A stretch of DNA of 64,000 bases from Klebsormidium nitens. Its lineage: Eukaryota > Streptophyta > Klebsormidiophyceae > Klebsormidiales > Klebsormidiaceae. The notes below the pieces were generated by a model. That model saw only the letters and a program-made list of their open reading frames with translations, did not search any database and was not told the DNA's origin. The stretch lies in the NCBI GenBank assembly GCA_000708835.1, contig DF237102.1, positions 106,153 to 170,152 of the forward strand, given 5' to 3'. Below, one piece after another: positions 35,474 to 46,706 of this stretch. Within the stretch, counting starts at the first letter, position 1, and each line of letters opens with the position of its first letter. The translations under genes were made by a program, and so were the position numbers.

Positions 35474-37316
35474 TAGGTAAATCATAAACCTGTGGCATAG
35501 TGGGGGATTGTACAGTTGCAGTGCAAAGCGCTCTGAATGAGAATCCTTGCAAGCTGGCAAGAAACAGCCTTGTGCTTATTAGGTCGCTCTGAGAATGGTG
35601 TATGCATCGGTAAACTTTGTGAATATGGACAAAATCAGGTAGAATAGCTCAAGCTGCTTCTTGTAGATAAATTGAATGTAGCCTGATCCAAAGCCATAGT
35701 TGCTTACTTCTTGGGGTCTGGCAGTAGTTGAGTGTAGTGCCTAATAGTTTCTGCTTTCTGGCAAAAGTAATGGTAAAAGACTTTGGGTAGCAATTGCCAT
35801 CGTTGGCCAGGCTTGTACATTACATGTGTCCGGATCCTCGGTGACCATGACAGGGAGTTCGCCAGGATTAAGCACCGAGCTTTTATAGAATTCCATGCCA
35901 TTCAATTGGTGGGGGGAACAGTTTGAAATAATCCAATCTTTGGTGCTCGATCAAATTGCTGCAAGTCACCAGAACCTGAGTCGTTTGCCCTCAGTTGCCT
36001 GCATGCAGTCTTACTAGAATTCTCATACAGCAGGCTGAACATGGCGGCGCAGCATGTGTCTAATTCGGTGTTATGAGCTATTGGTCCTCTTGAATCATGA
36101 CAAGAATTGAAGTGGCGATCCAACGTGCACAACCCCCATATGAATGATCGCACCCAAGCGTGTATGAAATTGCATGTGCCGCCAAATATCATGCACACAG
36201 ACGCAAGTAGTACATAGCACTGCACTTGGAAAGTGTTAATACGCTGGTGTACCTAGGCCGTCGTTTTCAACCGCAATAGGCCGGTAGTTCTGACACATGA
36301 CACGAGCAGTCCGGGCGGTCTGACAGCCATAAATGCTACTCTTCGATACTGTTCCGGTCCCCGGTACTTTAGCGGCTATGGTTTAGGTAGCTAACTGATG
36401 GTTAGATTGTCGGAAAAGAGAACGAACAGTCCCCGGGTCAGGGCAGAACCAAGACCTAAACCGGCAAATCTACGCCCTTCGCACCCCTGCACATCATAAA
36501 CTACCAACCTAACCCTACCCGTTCCCCGTGCTGCGACCTTGTCCTATGCGGTCTGAACCAGCCGCGAGTCCCCGCTACTGTCCGAAAGAAGGTAGCCGTC
36601 GATTACTTGCCAGAGTGCCACGCGGCGGTCGATGCGTAGCGCGTCAGCTCATAGATTATGGAAAGATTGTGCCGGGCATCACACTCGTGGGAGTGCAAAC
36701 ACACAGCTGCCACAGAGGCTGTTAACACTTTCCAAGTGCAGTGCTTTGACCTTTTTGCCACACGGACAGGCTGTATGCTCGCGAAACTAAAATCCTTCTG
36801 GCACATGTGCGCTTATATCCTTGTAGCCTATAAGGCCTCTAGCTTACAACACGATCATTTCATCACGCGGTCCATCTGTGGACATGGACGGTCCATGTGC
36901 ATGGACTATACTGTTGTTGGAATTTGTTGTTTGCCGCCGTACGTCCAGACTGAGAGATACCGTGGCTCTACTCCTCGCAAGATTTGTTGTGCAAGCCAGT
37001 GGGATTGGACTTTAGCTTGGATTTGCAATATCGGTGAATTGTCATGCTGCATGGAATGACCTCTCATATGCGCACTCAGTGCATTTAGTGAATCGTGACA
37101 GTCAGTTCATGTTTACAGGAAGCATGCAGAATGTTCCTTGCAACTGGGAGTGTGAAGATATGATATCTCTGAAGACATCTATGCGTTTCGAATCTTCATC
37201 CATGACGCTTTCAAGGTTGCAAATAGCACGACTGCGAGCATTTCTAATCCTAACCTAAAGTACCATCAAGCGCGCTTGCAGGTTGCAATAGCAGCCATAA
37301 CCGAGCGCACCGTCTA
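35474..37316. other. intergenic region (convergent 3' ends)
   Basis: Between the stop of the small plus-strand gene and the stop of the Trm5 gene. I see no supported exon. It contains one copy of the C-rich dispersed repeat at 36479-36532. Confidence 0.45.
36479..36532 (+). repeat. C-rich telomere-like dispersed repeat, copy 3 (intergenic)
   Basis: Begins CGCACCCCTGC and ends CCAACCTAACCCTACCCGTT plus CCCC. Same layout as the copies at 6287 and 7809. Confidence 0.55.
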
Positions 37317-40300
37317 CTAATGGTAGCCTAGAATATCGTCAAATGCGCACTCAGACGGCAACCGGAACGAAGCTACCGTGAACAGGCCACCACTCGTTCG
37401 CAACTGTGCATGGTAGAATCGTACCCCCCAGGAACGCACACCAAGCGCGTCATAGATTTGCTGCAGTGAGGAAAAGCGATTGGGCGTCAAGCTTTCAATT
37501 GCGATCCTGGGCGCAACATTAGGCAAAGGAAGTGCTGCTTCTTGAGCTCGTTGAATACTCTCTTGACAGAGAAGCTTGTGCCCGTCAAGGTGGAAAAATC
37601 GGTGTGAAAGGCATTGTTGCTTTCAGCACCTTCGCAAGGGACGTACCGCACTTGTGCATCTGCAAGCAGGCTCCAAACAGGAGGACCAGAACAGATCAAA
37701 GGGCCAGCAGCTTTGAGAACTTTGAATAGACATCCTTTCTCACAGAATCAAAAATGGCAGTGAACTTTTAGCAACAGCTTTGCGAGTTGCTTCTGACCAC
37801 TTCGAGCGGCTTTGGACATTCTGAATCGTTGCATCAGAACAGCTGGCATCGCAAAACAAACGGTGCGAACATGCCAGCCCGAAAGTCACCTTGCAAGAGC
37901 CCAACTTCTTACCTCCGTAATTTCGGCTTCCGGGTCGTCGGTTCGGGGGATGGTGTAAATGTGCACCTGCGGCAGCGGCCGCTCGCCCCAGAGCCCGCGG
38001 TTGAAAGAGCCTCTGAACGCCTCTGGGAGCAAGGAAAAAGAAGATGCATTTATAGAGATAGAGTTTAAATACCTATGAGTATCAAAGAGCTATAAGACAC
38101 GCCCGGGGAACGGGTGGGGTTGGAATGGTGGGTTAGGGTGCGGACCTCGTCTGTTGAGGAGGAGGATTTTTAGTTACGCTGCTGCCCCGGCCGCCTTTCT
38201 ACAGGTATAAAATTCTTCAGAGTATTCAAGTCCATGGATATATGCATAAGAGTCCAAAAATCCGACATCAATGGGAGACCGAGATACCCAAGGGGAACGA
38301 TTCCGCGAAGGAATGACTGCTCAATGGAGGGCCAAGAGACCGCCATACCAGAAGACCCAACGTAAGGTTTGGCATCGACGAGGAATATTGGGCTGCCCAC
38401 GTTTGCCTCCGTAACGACGGCAATCTACGTAAGACTCGGCCCTGTCTAGTTGCCAAGCAGGAACACATCCACAACGGTTCCGGTGATGTTAAACGCTTCT
38501 CTCGGCAACCGTAGCCTCTTTAATGGACACACGAACCTGTCAACCTTGCTGGATTACAGGGGAACAAACAACGAAGAAATACAGTAAAGAGGGGGTTAGA
38601 AACGTAGTTGCCGTCAACCAGAGAGCTCAAACGGGCTCCGACCCACCCAAGACTCGACAGGACCGCCCCCTGAGGTCCAGGACAAAGTGGGTGACGTAGC
38701 ACCGGGGGCTGGCGCTGTGGATCTCCCGGATAAAGTCTTCCGGCTCTAGTTGCCAGAGGCGCATGTTCCGCTCCGTTCCGTTCAGCTCCGCGTTCCGGGC
38801 CAGGTAGCAGAGCGCGGCCGGATTGAAGTCGCAAGCGTGGACGAAGCGCACGCGTCCCGCGGCGGCGACTGCAAAGGCGCCGATGCCTGCAGTCGCGTCG
38901 CCTGTGGAGCGAAGTATGACGTCAGGATTGAGAACGAAGCAACGAGGGCCGACGTCACGTTGAGCAAGTTGGCTCCTTGCAGGAACAATCGGGAAATTGC
39001 TTTTGCTGATAAGGCAGGCCTTATGTAAAGCTGACTCCAAAAGAGGTAGCGTCATGCTGAGCAGTGCACGTGCTTGAACTTGGGAAAACTTGGCAAGTGA
39101 TTGACTGCGAGAGAAGTGTGACGCAACACAGGTTGAGAGAGACAGAGAGAGAGGGACCAAGACAGCGACCACAGACAATGCCAGCATCGCCGACGGCAAT
39201 GAGAGGTAGCGAAGGCAGGGAAGAACCTATTCAACGGGGACGAAGGCTCGACAAGTGCTGCTCAGTCAGGGACTCCAGCTTGGACAGACGTCACTCCTAG
39301 TGTAGCTTTCACGGGATTGTGACGAGGGGGTTCACGAACCGCGTCTGAAATGTGCACCCGTGAAGGTGACGTCTTCGATGTCTCCTTTCACGGAGGTACA
39401 ATCCTTACAGGTCAGAACAAACAAAGGCTCCCAATATAAAAACCGGTAAAAAGCGAAGCAAGAAGAAAGGAGGTACAAACGAGACACGACAGCTCACATA
39501 CGACGTCAGCCGCGGTGAACGTGTCGAGCAGGCGCTGCCGCTCGGCGGCCATGCTGACGTCATAGCGCACCGCCCCCAGGTCCATCTCGAGCCGCACGCC
39601 GTTCTCCAGCGCGGTCGTGAAAAAGGAAGTCGCGCCCGCAACGAGCGCCGGACGGTCCGAAAGACGGGACGGGTGCGCTAGGACCGTCCGGACGTGGGGG
39701 TGCTTGTCGACCAGAACCTGTTTCAGTAACACGTGCCAGCTGTCAAAAACTTATGAGATAATCACGTCACTGTCCGACTTCTTTGAGGGATTCGCTGCAC
39801 CCGCGACGAGCGCCGGACGGTCCGAAAGAGCGTCCGGGTGCGCTGGGTCCGTCCGCACGTGGGGTGCTTGTCGACTAGTCACCAGTTAAGAATAACGATG
39901 ACGTCAGCGAGTTTTTCACCGGCCGCCTTGCTCGAAATTCGTGAGCCACGAGAGCCGGGCGATCCAGTAGAGTGTCCGAGTACGTGAGCCGGGGTGCTTG
40001 TCACCCAGCTACTCTCTGACGAGAAGGTTAGAATAGAATCAGTGATGTCAGCAACGTTTCGAGGCGTCTCTTCATATGCGCATCATCGAGAAAGGAAGGT
40101 CATAATTGACCTTGGAGCTTGCTAAGGAGCTTCCCGAATCTTGATGACGTCCGAAATACAGATCGTTCTTCCGTGTAAAGTCGCCTTGCCCAAGAGGTCG
40201 GTACTAGCTCGTCTTCAGTGAACAGGTCCCAAAAAGACGAGTAGGGTATGAATTGGCCTTGACACACTACAGTAGCTTACAGGGCGGCCAGTACCCAAAC

Positions 40301-43300
40301 AGCGACAGTTGACGGGCGAAGTGTCGAATCGAGATAACGTTGTCAATAAGTCCATTTCAACCAGGACGGGGTCACTCTGGTTTTGCCTGAGCTTTGAGTA
40401 CGTCATTCCTTGCTGTTCAGTCAGGCGTCTTCAGCCAATGGATGTCCTCTTACTAGCCAACACTTTACCTTGCAGCTTCGTCTTCTGGTTGGGAGTTTCC
40501 AGCGGACTTGTCAACCGTGATCGATGCAGAGTATCATCTGAGCTTACCTGGCCGATCATCTGCTTTCGTTCTAGATCCTCTCCGCCCCCGTATAGAATTG
40601 CCAGGTGGCCCACGTACTCCACGTGCACCTTCGCTTCTCCACTTGACACCAGGTACCCAATTGCCTCGTCCACAGTCCAGTACTCGTAGCCCAGTGTCAA
40701 ATCGCAGGCGACCAAAACCGCCCCTTTAACTGCCTTCAGCCCACCCTCCGAGGGACACGCCCCTACGACCAAGCGCACGATTTTTGGCAGATAGCTTATC
40801 CCCCCGCCGGCCAGGCCCTCGTTCAGCAGCAGGAGGCGCGCAGACCCGCCACTTGGCACGCCCGTAGTGGTCCACGTGGCGTCCGGATCGCTTAAACCAG
40901 TGTCCGAACGGCTCAAGAGGGGCCGGAGGGTTTCGGACAGACCGAGACTCGAGGCGCCAGCCGAGCTGACGTCAGCATTGACGTCAGCGTCGTTTGTACT
41001 GATCTCCCTTACGACTGTGAGCCCGACTCCCTTGTTCACCTCTTTTTGGACGCTGTTTCGGACGCTGGGCTCGGGTGTCCGTAACTGCGTCCGTTTCTGC
41101 GCCGGCTCAGAAGCGAGACGCCGAAGCGCAGCCTCTCGCTTCTCTCGCGAGCTCAGTTGTTGCGGTCCAGGTGTAGTCGCGCTTTCTGCCATTTGGACGT
41201 CCGGGGAATCGAGCTTTGAGTCGTCTCCGAATTGGACGTCGGAGCTCTCAGCGTCGAAGGGTGGGGCGGTGGCAGCAGTGGGAACGGGCCACGTATTGGC
41301 AATGCGGGGCCAGTGCAAAAGGTGACCCTGCAAATTCCGATAACAACCGGTGGGTGAGAAGAAAAAACAAGGTTCGAGAATTGAGGCTGTAAGTACTGCA
41401 GTGTTTGGCAGACTTGTCTATGCTGATTGAAAGCAAACTTCCAAGTTTTGCCGTCCACTTGCCATACTGTTTGGCTCAATTGCATGACCAGGAGTGAAGC
41501 TGCCGAAAGAGCCCCCGGCCAGGTTGCTTACTTTCCAGTAAGTCTCTGACCGCAGTTGTGTAGCTTTTCGTGAATCATTGACCGCGACTGCGGAAAGTAG
41601 AACAAAAGAAAGGTAAATCCGAGCAACAAGCGAGCGAACACGGAACGAAACAAAAAACTCTCACCTCCAGCCGGGCCGCCAGTTCTGCCGCCTCTTGTTC
41701 TGGTACCCGTAGCGCGAGCACCCGAAACGTGCGCGTCAGGAACTCCCTCGTATTTACCGACACACTCATCGGCGACTCCACGCCCTTTGCCGACCCCTCG
41801 TGGTCGCCGAAACTTTCCATCTCATCTCCGGGTGCCGTTTCAACCTTCGGAGCACCGGTTGACGTTGCCCCCGCAGGAGTGACGTCAGCATGGGTGGACC
41901 GCTCGTCGGACCCCTCGAAGGAGCGCGGCAGATGGGCGTCTGACGTGGCCGCCTCGACGATGACGTCAGCCGGAGGCGCGGCTCGGGTGAGAATCGCCGA
42001 GCTGTTAGCGAAGCCGTTGAGAGGACGTCCGCGAAAAGGGTCTTGAGCCGCTGCCGTCGGACCGTCTGAACGCCCTCTCCCGATCGCAGGGTTATCTGCT
42101 TTCCACCCGCTTTGGTCCTCACCGTTAGCCGCATCGTCTGCGGTTTCACCACTCAACGCCCCGTTCCCCTCGCTCGCGAAAGCTTCCCTCCCCGCAAGTC
42201 CCCCCTGTCGCACAATCAGCCCGACTGCATCAACCGCTTCCAACTCCCACTCGCCCGCGTCAGAATTCGGCTCTCGCTCGGCCTCTTCCCGCCTGTCTAC
42301 CACGAGACTGATTCTACTCTGCGCCGCAACCGAAACCCGTTTCTCAAACCACCCCCCTTCCCGGTCGCTTCGCTTCTTCAATTTCTTCAGCCGCCGCAAA
42401 CGCGCGTACCGCCATTCGAGCACCTTCAGTCCAAGCCTCGCGGGTTCCGAAACCCGGGGGGGCTTGTCCAGCTGCTTGTCGCCCTTTTTGCCCCTGCCCG
42501 AACGCGCCCCGCCCCCCGACAGGGCCCTTCCCCCTTGCAACTCTTCGCTCCGCTCCCTTATCCTCCTCTCCTGCTCTTCGTTCAACCACCCCCGCGAAGC
42601 AAACAAACTTCGCTCCTCGTCTCCTCCGCGCGCCGAAAATCGGTCAACCGACCCCAACTCCACAGAGCGTCCCCGGACATATACGCTCCCGAGGGGATCG
42701 TTTGGGGGGGGGCGACGAGTGAGCGCTTTGGGCAGGGCGCGCAGTCGCCGGGTCATCTTGGCAGTCACCGGGTAGGGGCGCTTGTATTTCGGCGGGGGGG
42801 GGTCTTGGAGAACCGGGGCGGACTCGGGGAATGGCTCAAGTGCGACGACGCCGTGGCCGGGGAGCCACGTATCGTGGTAGACCTGATCGGAAAGGAAACT
42901 CATGAAGCACATAAATGACAACTTAACATTTGAACAGCAACTGACAGTAACGCAGACTTCGAGCACGGAGTGATCTGGGAGCCAAGCTCCGTGGTAGACC
43001 TCTCCGGAAGGAGAAAGTCTCAGATACAAGGTAAGTCCCTCTGAAGAGCGAAACATTGATGATAGGATACCGAACTCGGTGGTGAAAGATCACTCTGATT
43101 GCGGTCTGCTTTTTCACACTCAATGCCATCCTGAACGTAAAGACGTGCGCCGCCGTCCTCAACTGTTGCGTCGATGTTCCGAAGCTCTCTTTGTCTCTGA
43201 CTCTTAGCATCGACCTGTTCAAGTGAGCCAGAGTCGTGTTGAAGACCTGATTGACGAAAAATCGGGAATGTCCTAGTGTCAATGTACGCCCTCTTAGTCG

Positions 43301-45643
43301 TTTGAAGCGACGAGTAAGAAGATGTATGCGGTTTAGCAACCAATGGCACTTCCAAAGTTTTCCTGAGGCAGGAAAGCCTCCAGCCAAGCCCCACTCCTTC
43401 TGCCCTTTCACCTGCTGCCAGCCAATCTATGTTTTGGTCTGGCGCTTTCTTTCTCCCTGTATAGCTTTCCTAGTTTCTTTCGCGTGAAAGAAGCTGGGTT
43501 TTGCCTCGAGGCCGTTTCCCCAACAGATCACCACAGGGCTTCGGCCTCGCCCTACGAAAGAGCCCAGGATTCTTGAATAGGGCCAACCCTCTTCGAAGCA
43601 ACAGTCCTGCTACAAAGGACAAAACAGAAAGTTTACCGCTGCAACCACTACCGCGTATTGTCATCTCACCTGCAGCCAACCGCGGGTATCCTCAATCTTG
43701 CTCTCCTTCCAGAGCCGCCCCACGTGGAGCTTCCCGTACTTGGTCTCCAGGTGCTCCAGAAATGCGCGTCGCGCAAAGCGCTCCACTTCCTCCGCGCTTC
43801 CCTCGTTCTGCAACCGCTCAAAAGCTGGCCCCTTCCGGTAGACCCGTCGCAGTTCTCCAGACTCCGCCCGACCCTCTTTTCGAGGATCCTCCCGTGCATT
43901 GTTCCCCTCTCTGTTCTCCTGGGGCTCAAAACCCCTTGGATCATTCTGCCCCGCTCTAGTTTTTGCGTTGGCAATGCCAGCTCCGACGTTCTGCCCCGAC
44001 GTTTCCGCCCAAACGACCCGTCGCTTATCCATAGCATACGACTCTGAGGCCGCAAACTTCTCCCCCTGTCTGGTGCCGTTGGTTCCCGGGTCGCTTGTCC
44101 TTAAGCGCTCCCTGTAACCCCTCAGTTCGTTCTGCCAAACTTCTTCTTCTTGAGGGTCAGAAGTTCTGACCCTACTGGGTAACCCCTCTTCTGACGCCGT
44201 CTCCGCACGGTCATCGCCTCTGATATCCTCTTTACTAATCCTAACCCAAACCCCGTCAGACCCATCCGCCTCGTTCGTAACCAACCCTTCCTCAACCCCG
44301 TTCTCTGTTAACCCGCCTTCCGGTGACCCCCTCCCCCGCATCTCTTTCTCTATCGCCCTTTCCATTCCCACCGACTTTGCAATCTTTGCGATCTCCGTAT
44401 CTCGCCTCCGCTCCACCCACCCCTGCCCCACCACCTTCCACCCGCCTATCCTGTTAACGATGTTCTTAACCCCCTTGGATTCAGGGAGGGTTAAGCCGTA
44501 CTTCTCCTCTAACCACCGCCGCTCGAGCTCGCGCTTATGCTCCCGCTCAGCCCGTTTCGGCCCCTGCTTATCCCTCTTCCCCAACCGCTTGATCCTCAAC
44601 TGCTTCCCAGTGTCCTCAACAAAGTACCTCCGGTTATCCCCCTGAAACGCTGGCCCTGGGGTGCCGGCGAAAACTGACCCCACCTCTCGTTGCGACCCCT
44701 GGGGCCGCTTCCAGAGGAAGATGCTCGCCTCCCACTCTTCATCCCGCTCGAAAACAGGGCCCTCATCTAGTTCCTTATCTGATTCTAGAATGTGAAAACC
44801 CCGGAGGTCAGTCTGCACTTCTTCCAGGAAGTTCTGTGCGGCTGGCGGCGGAGGGCCTTCACACCTGGTTTGCCAGCGGGGTTCGCTCTTAACCTGGGGT
44901 TTGCTTGGGCTCGCATGAAGATGGGACGCCCTTCTGATTGAGTCCTGATCATCCTCATCCAACACAGGAGCGGACGCGACCTCCCCCAAATTGACACCAG
45001 GCGTGCTTGCTGACTTTCCCCGGGCAACCTCTGAAAGCGGAGTCAACCGGCCGGCCGACTCCCCCTCCCCCGTTAAATTGACCCTGAACTTCTGAGACAG
45101 GGGGACGAAATTAACGCCCCAGTTCTCTTCCACCAAGGAGGCCTCAACGCTTTGAACTTGCCCAGAAACCGCGTTGCAGAGAGAGGCACGATTCATACTG
45201 CTCGCAGTCTGTAAAAGCTCCCCCCCAAAGGGCGACCTGACCTGCTTGTGCGCAGATTGTACACAGCCTACATTGATACGACGCCTCACCTGAGAATCTA
45301 GACCGTCAACTCGGAATGCGCTCCTAAGCAACAAGTGTCCCCTATACAAGGTGCGGACCCCACTCTGCGGCCGAACACGCAGCCAGCCCCTACCCCCCAG
45401 AAATTGACTGCTCGCACATCCAGACAGAGTTGTTGTAGTTCGAAAACCACTTTGTCTGGAGTCTCTAATGCTCCGGCAGGGACAGGAGAGCAGGTGTGCT
45501 GCCGGGAGTTTGACACTTCTTCCTTTTACACCCAGGCTGCACCTATCTGTGCAGATCTTGTAGGGGTTGGCCAACTTGGACAGTGTCATGACGACCAAGG
45601 ACACTACCTGAAGAATGAGAGGAAACAGAGCCCATTTGGACAT
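37317..45643 (-). CDS. TRM5: Trm5-type tRNA (guanine37-N1)-methyltransferase with giant N-terminal extension
   Basis: Trm5 (Met-10+ family) methylates N1 of G37 beside the tRNA anticodon using SAM. Minus-strand exons are 45643-43670, 42882-41665, 41327-40548, 39717-39498, 38901-38647, 38022-37913 and 37460-37317; all phases agree (about 1566 residues if the first ATG is used; an internal ATG lies at 45196). The Trm5 core starts near residue 1040 (FRVLALRVPEQE) and includes LGYEYWTVDE, VEYVGHLAIL and GQVLVDKHP, the SAM site ATAGIGAF (about 1400-1407), CDFNP, LEAFRGSF, VHIYTI and a terminal SFRLPSECAF. The conserved Asn-Leu-Pro motif reads Asp-Leu-Arg here. Residues 1 to about 1040 are charged, Pro/Gly-rich and unrecognised; two KYG...GW segments are the only order I see. 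The Arg/Ser-rich start could be an organelle-targeting sequence. Known Trm5 proteins are about 400-620 residues. Confidence 0.9.
38101..38147 (-). repeat. C-rich telomere-like dispersed repeat, copy 4 (Trm5 intron 5, reverse)
   Basis: On the plus strand it reads GGGGAACGGGTGGGGTTGG, then a GGTGGGTTAGGGTGCGG end. It is the reverse complement of the other copies. Confidence 0.6.
39626..40015 (-). repeat. two decayed copies of the Trm5 exon 4 acceptor end
   Basis: The start of exon 4 (39626-39722) recurs at 39787-39885 with long identical stretches (GACGAGCGCCGGACGGTCCG; GGGGTGCTTGTCGAC). It recurs more weakly at about 39940-40015 (GGGGTGCTTGTC followed by ACCCAG). Both lie upstream of the exon in gene direction. 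Confidence 0.88.
42846..42999 (-). repeat. decayed copy of the Trm5 exon 2 acceptor end
   Basis: The first bases of exon 2 (42882 downwards, VYHDTWLPGHGVVAL) are echoed from 42999 downwards (VYHGAWLPDHSVLEV). The copy keeps an AG directly in front, so it also has a potential acceptor. Confidence 0.85.
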
Positions 45644-46706
45644 GGACGGCAGTGGGTAAGTTGAAGAAGTTCAATGCCACCTTTGATGACCACGATAAGG
45701 GGGTTCATCAGGGTCATAGGCACACTTTAAAAAGTAATAACCAGCTCAGCAACAAGCGGTGGTTGCCACGGAAGCGCACAAAGTCAGGCAGTCCTGAATA
45801 AGGCAAGGGTGCTCAGGTAGCAATCTGCTCTTGTTGTTGGTTGAGAATAGTAAAGGCCTTTAATGGGGTGGTGGTGCGAAAGCTTTCTTGATATTGCTGC
45901 TTAAATTTTTTGCCAGTCTATTGCTAGCAGGGGCATCTGAGGAACAGACACAGCATTCCTGACAGCTGCGAGATAGAACCCTGAAAAGCTCACGCCAGCA
46001 TCAACCTGAGCGCATTTGGCTGCTTACCACCAATGACGTGCGTGTCCACTCAGCATCTCCTTTGCAGGGACCATATGTAGAGAAGTAAGGTTAACGCGCC
46101 CGTTGGAGCGAGGCACAGGAAAGATGTGGTCTCAATTGTCTATTGACCGGCCCAAGTAAAGGAGCAGAGCAGAGAACTCTGTGTGTGCGCCACCATGAAG
46201 CCAATCAAAGCTACAACTTTAACAACTTACTACCGTATTACAACTTACAAGTTCGAGCCTGGCCCCTTTTCTCAGAGCGATTTTTGCCAGCCAGCGCGGC
46301 CGCGCTATTGAACCAGCGGCCGCGCCACGAGGCGGAGGTTTTAAATGTAAAACCCCGCCGCTTTTCCACTGATCGGACAGGACCACGCGGCCGCCACCGC
46401 GCAAGGTCTTGGAGCTCTAGCCATCTCAGTCTGGCATGATGCGCAACATCTCACAAAGCAGGTTGCATGCACGCTCCACTAACTTAGGTTGCAGACCTGT
46501 GAGAATATTCTGGGAAGCCTAGGCGGAATCTGTGCTAGGTGAACGCACAAAGGTCTTGCAGTCAGAAGCGGTGCGCCTCTCTTGGTTGCCGGAATAATAG
46601 GTTCCATTTTTTTGTTGCTTTACCAGCCGAGCGCTAGCGCTTGACCTTCGATAAATCTTTTCGGCCGCTCCTGAATATTCTCTCACATTGCAACACTTGG
46701 AAAGAG
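45644..46706. promoter_or_regulatory. divergent intergenic region between Trm5 and the kinase-like gene
   Basis: About 1 kb between two divergent first exons. No convincing coding content. It may carry promoters for both genes; I cannot point to a specific factor site. Confidence 0.4.

Noticed and set aside
38641-38700. Frameshift in Trm5 giving LPQGAVLSSL in place of the in-frame sequence
   Set aside because: The in-frame reading plus a GTGGGT donor at 38646 joins the next exon in phase and keeps the exact motif spacing, so a frameshift is not required.
42112-42918. 268-codon plus-strand frame opposite Trm5 exon 2
   Set aside because: Composition is that of an antisense shadow and it has no splice or domain support; the minus frame is continuous with the Trm5 gene.
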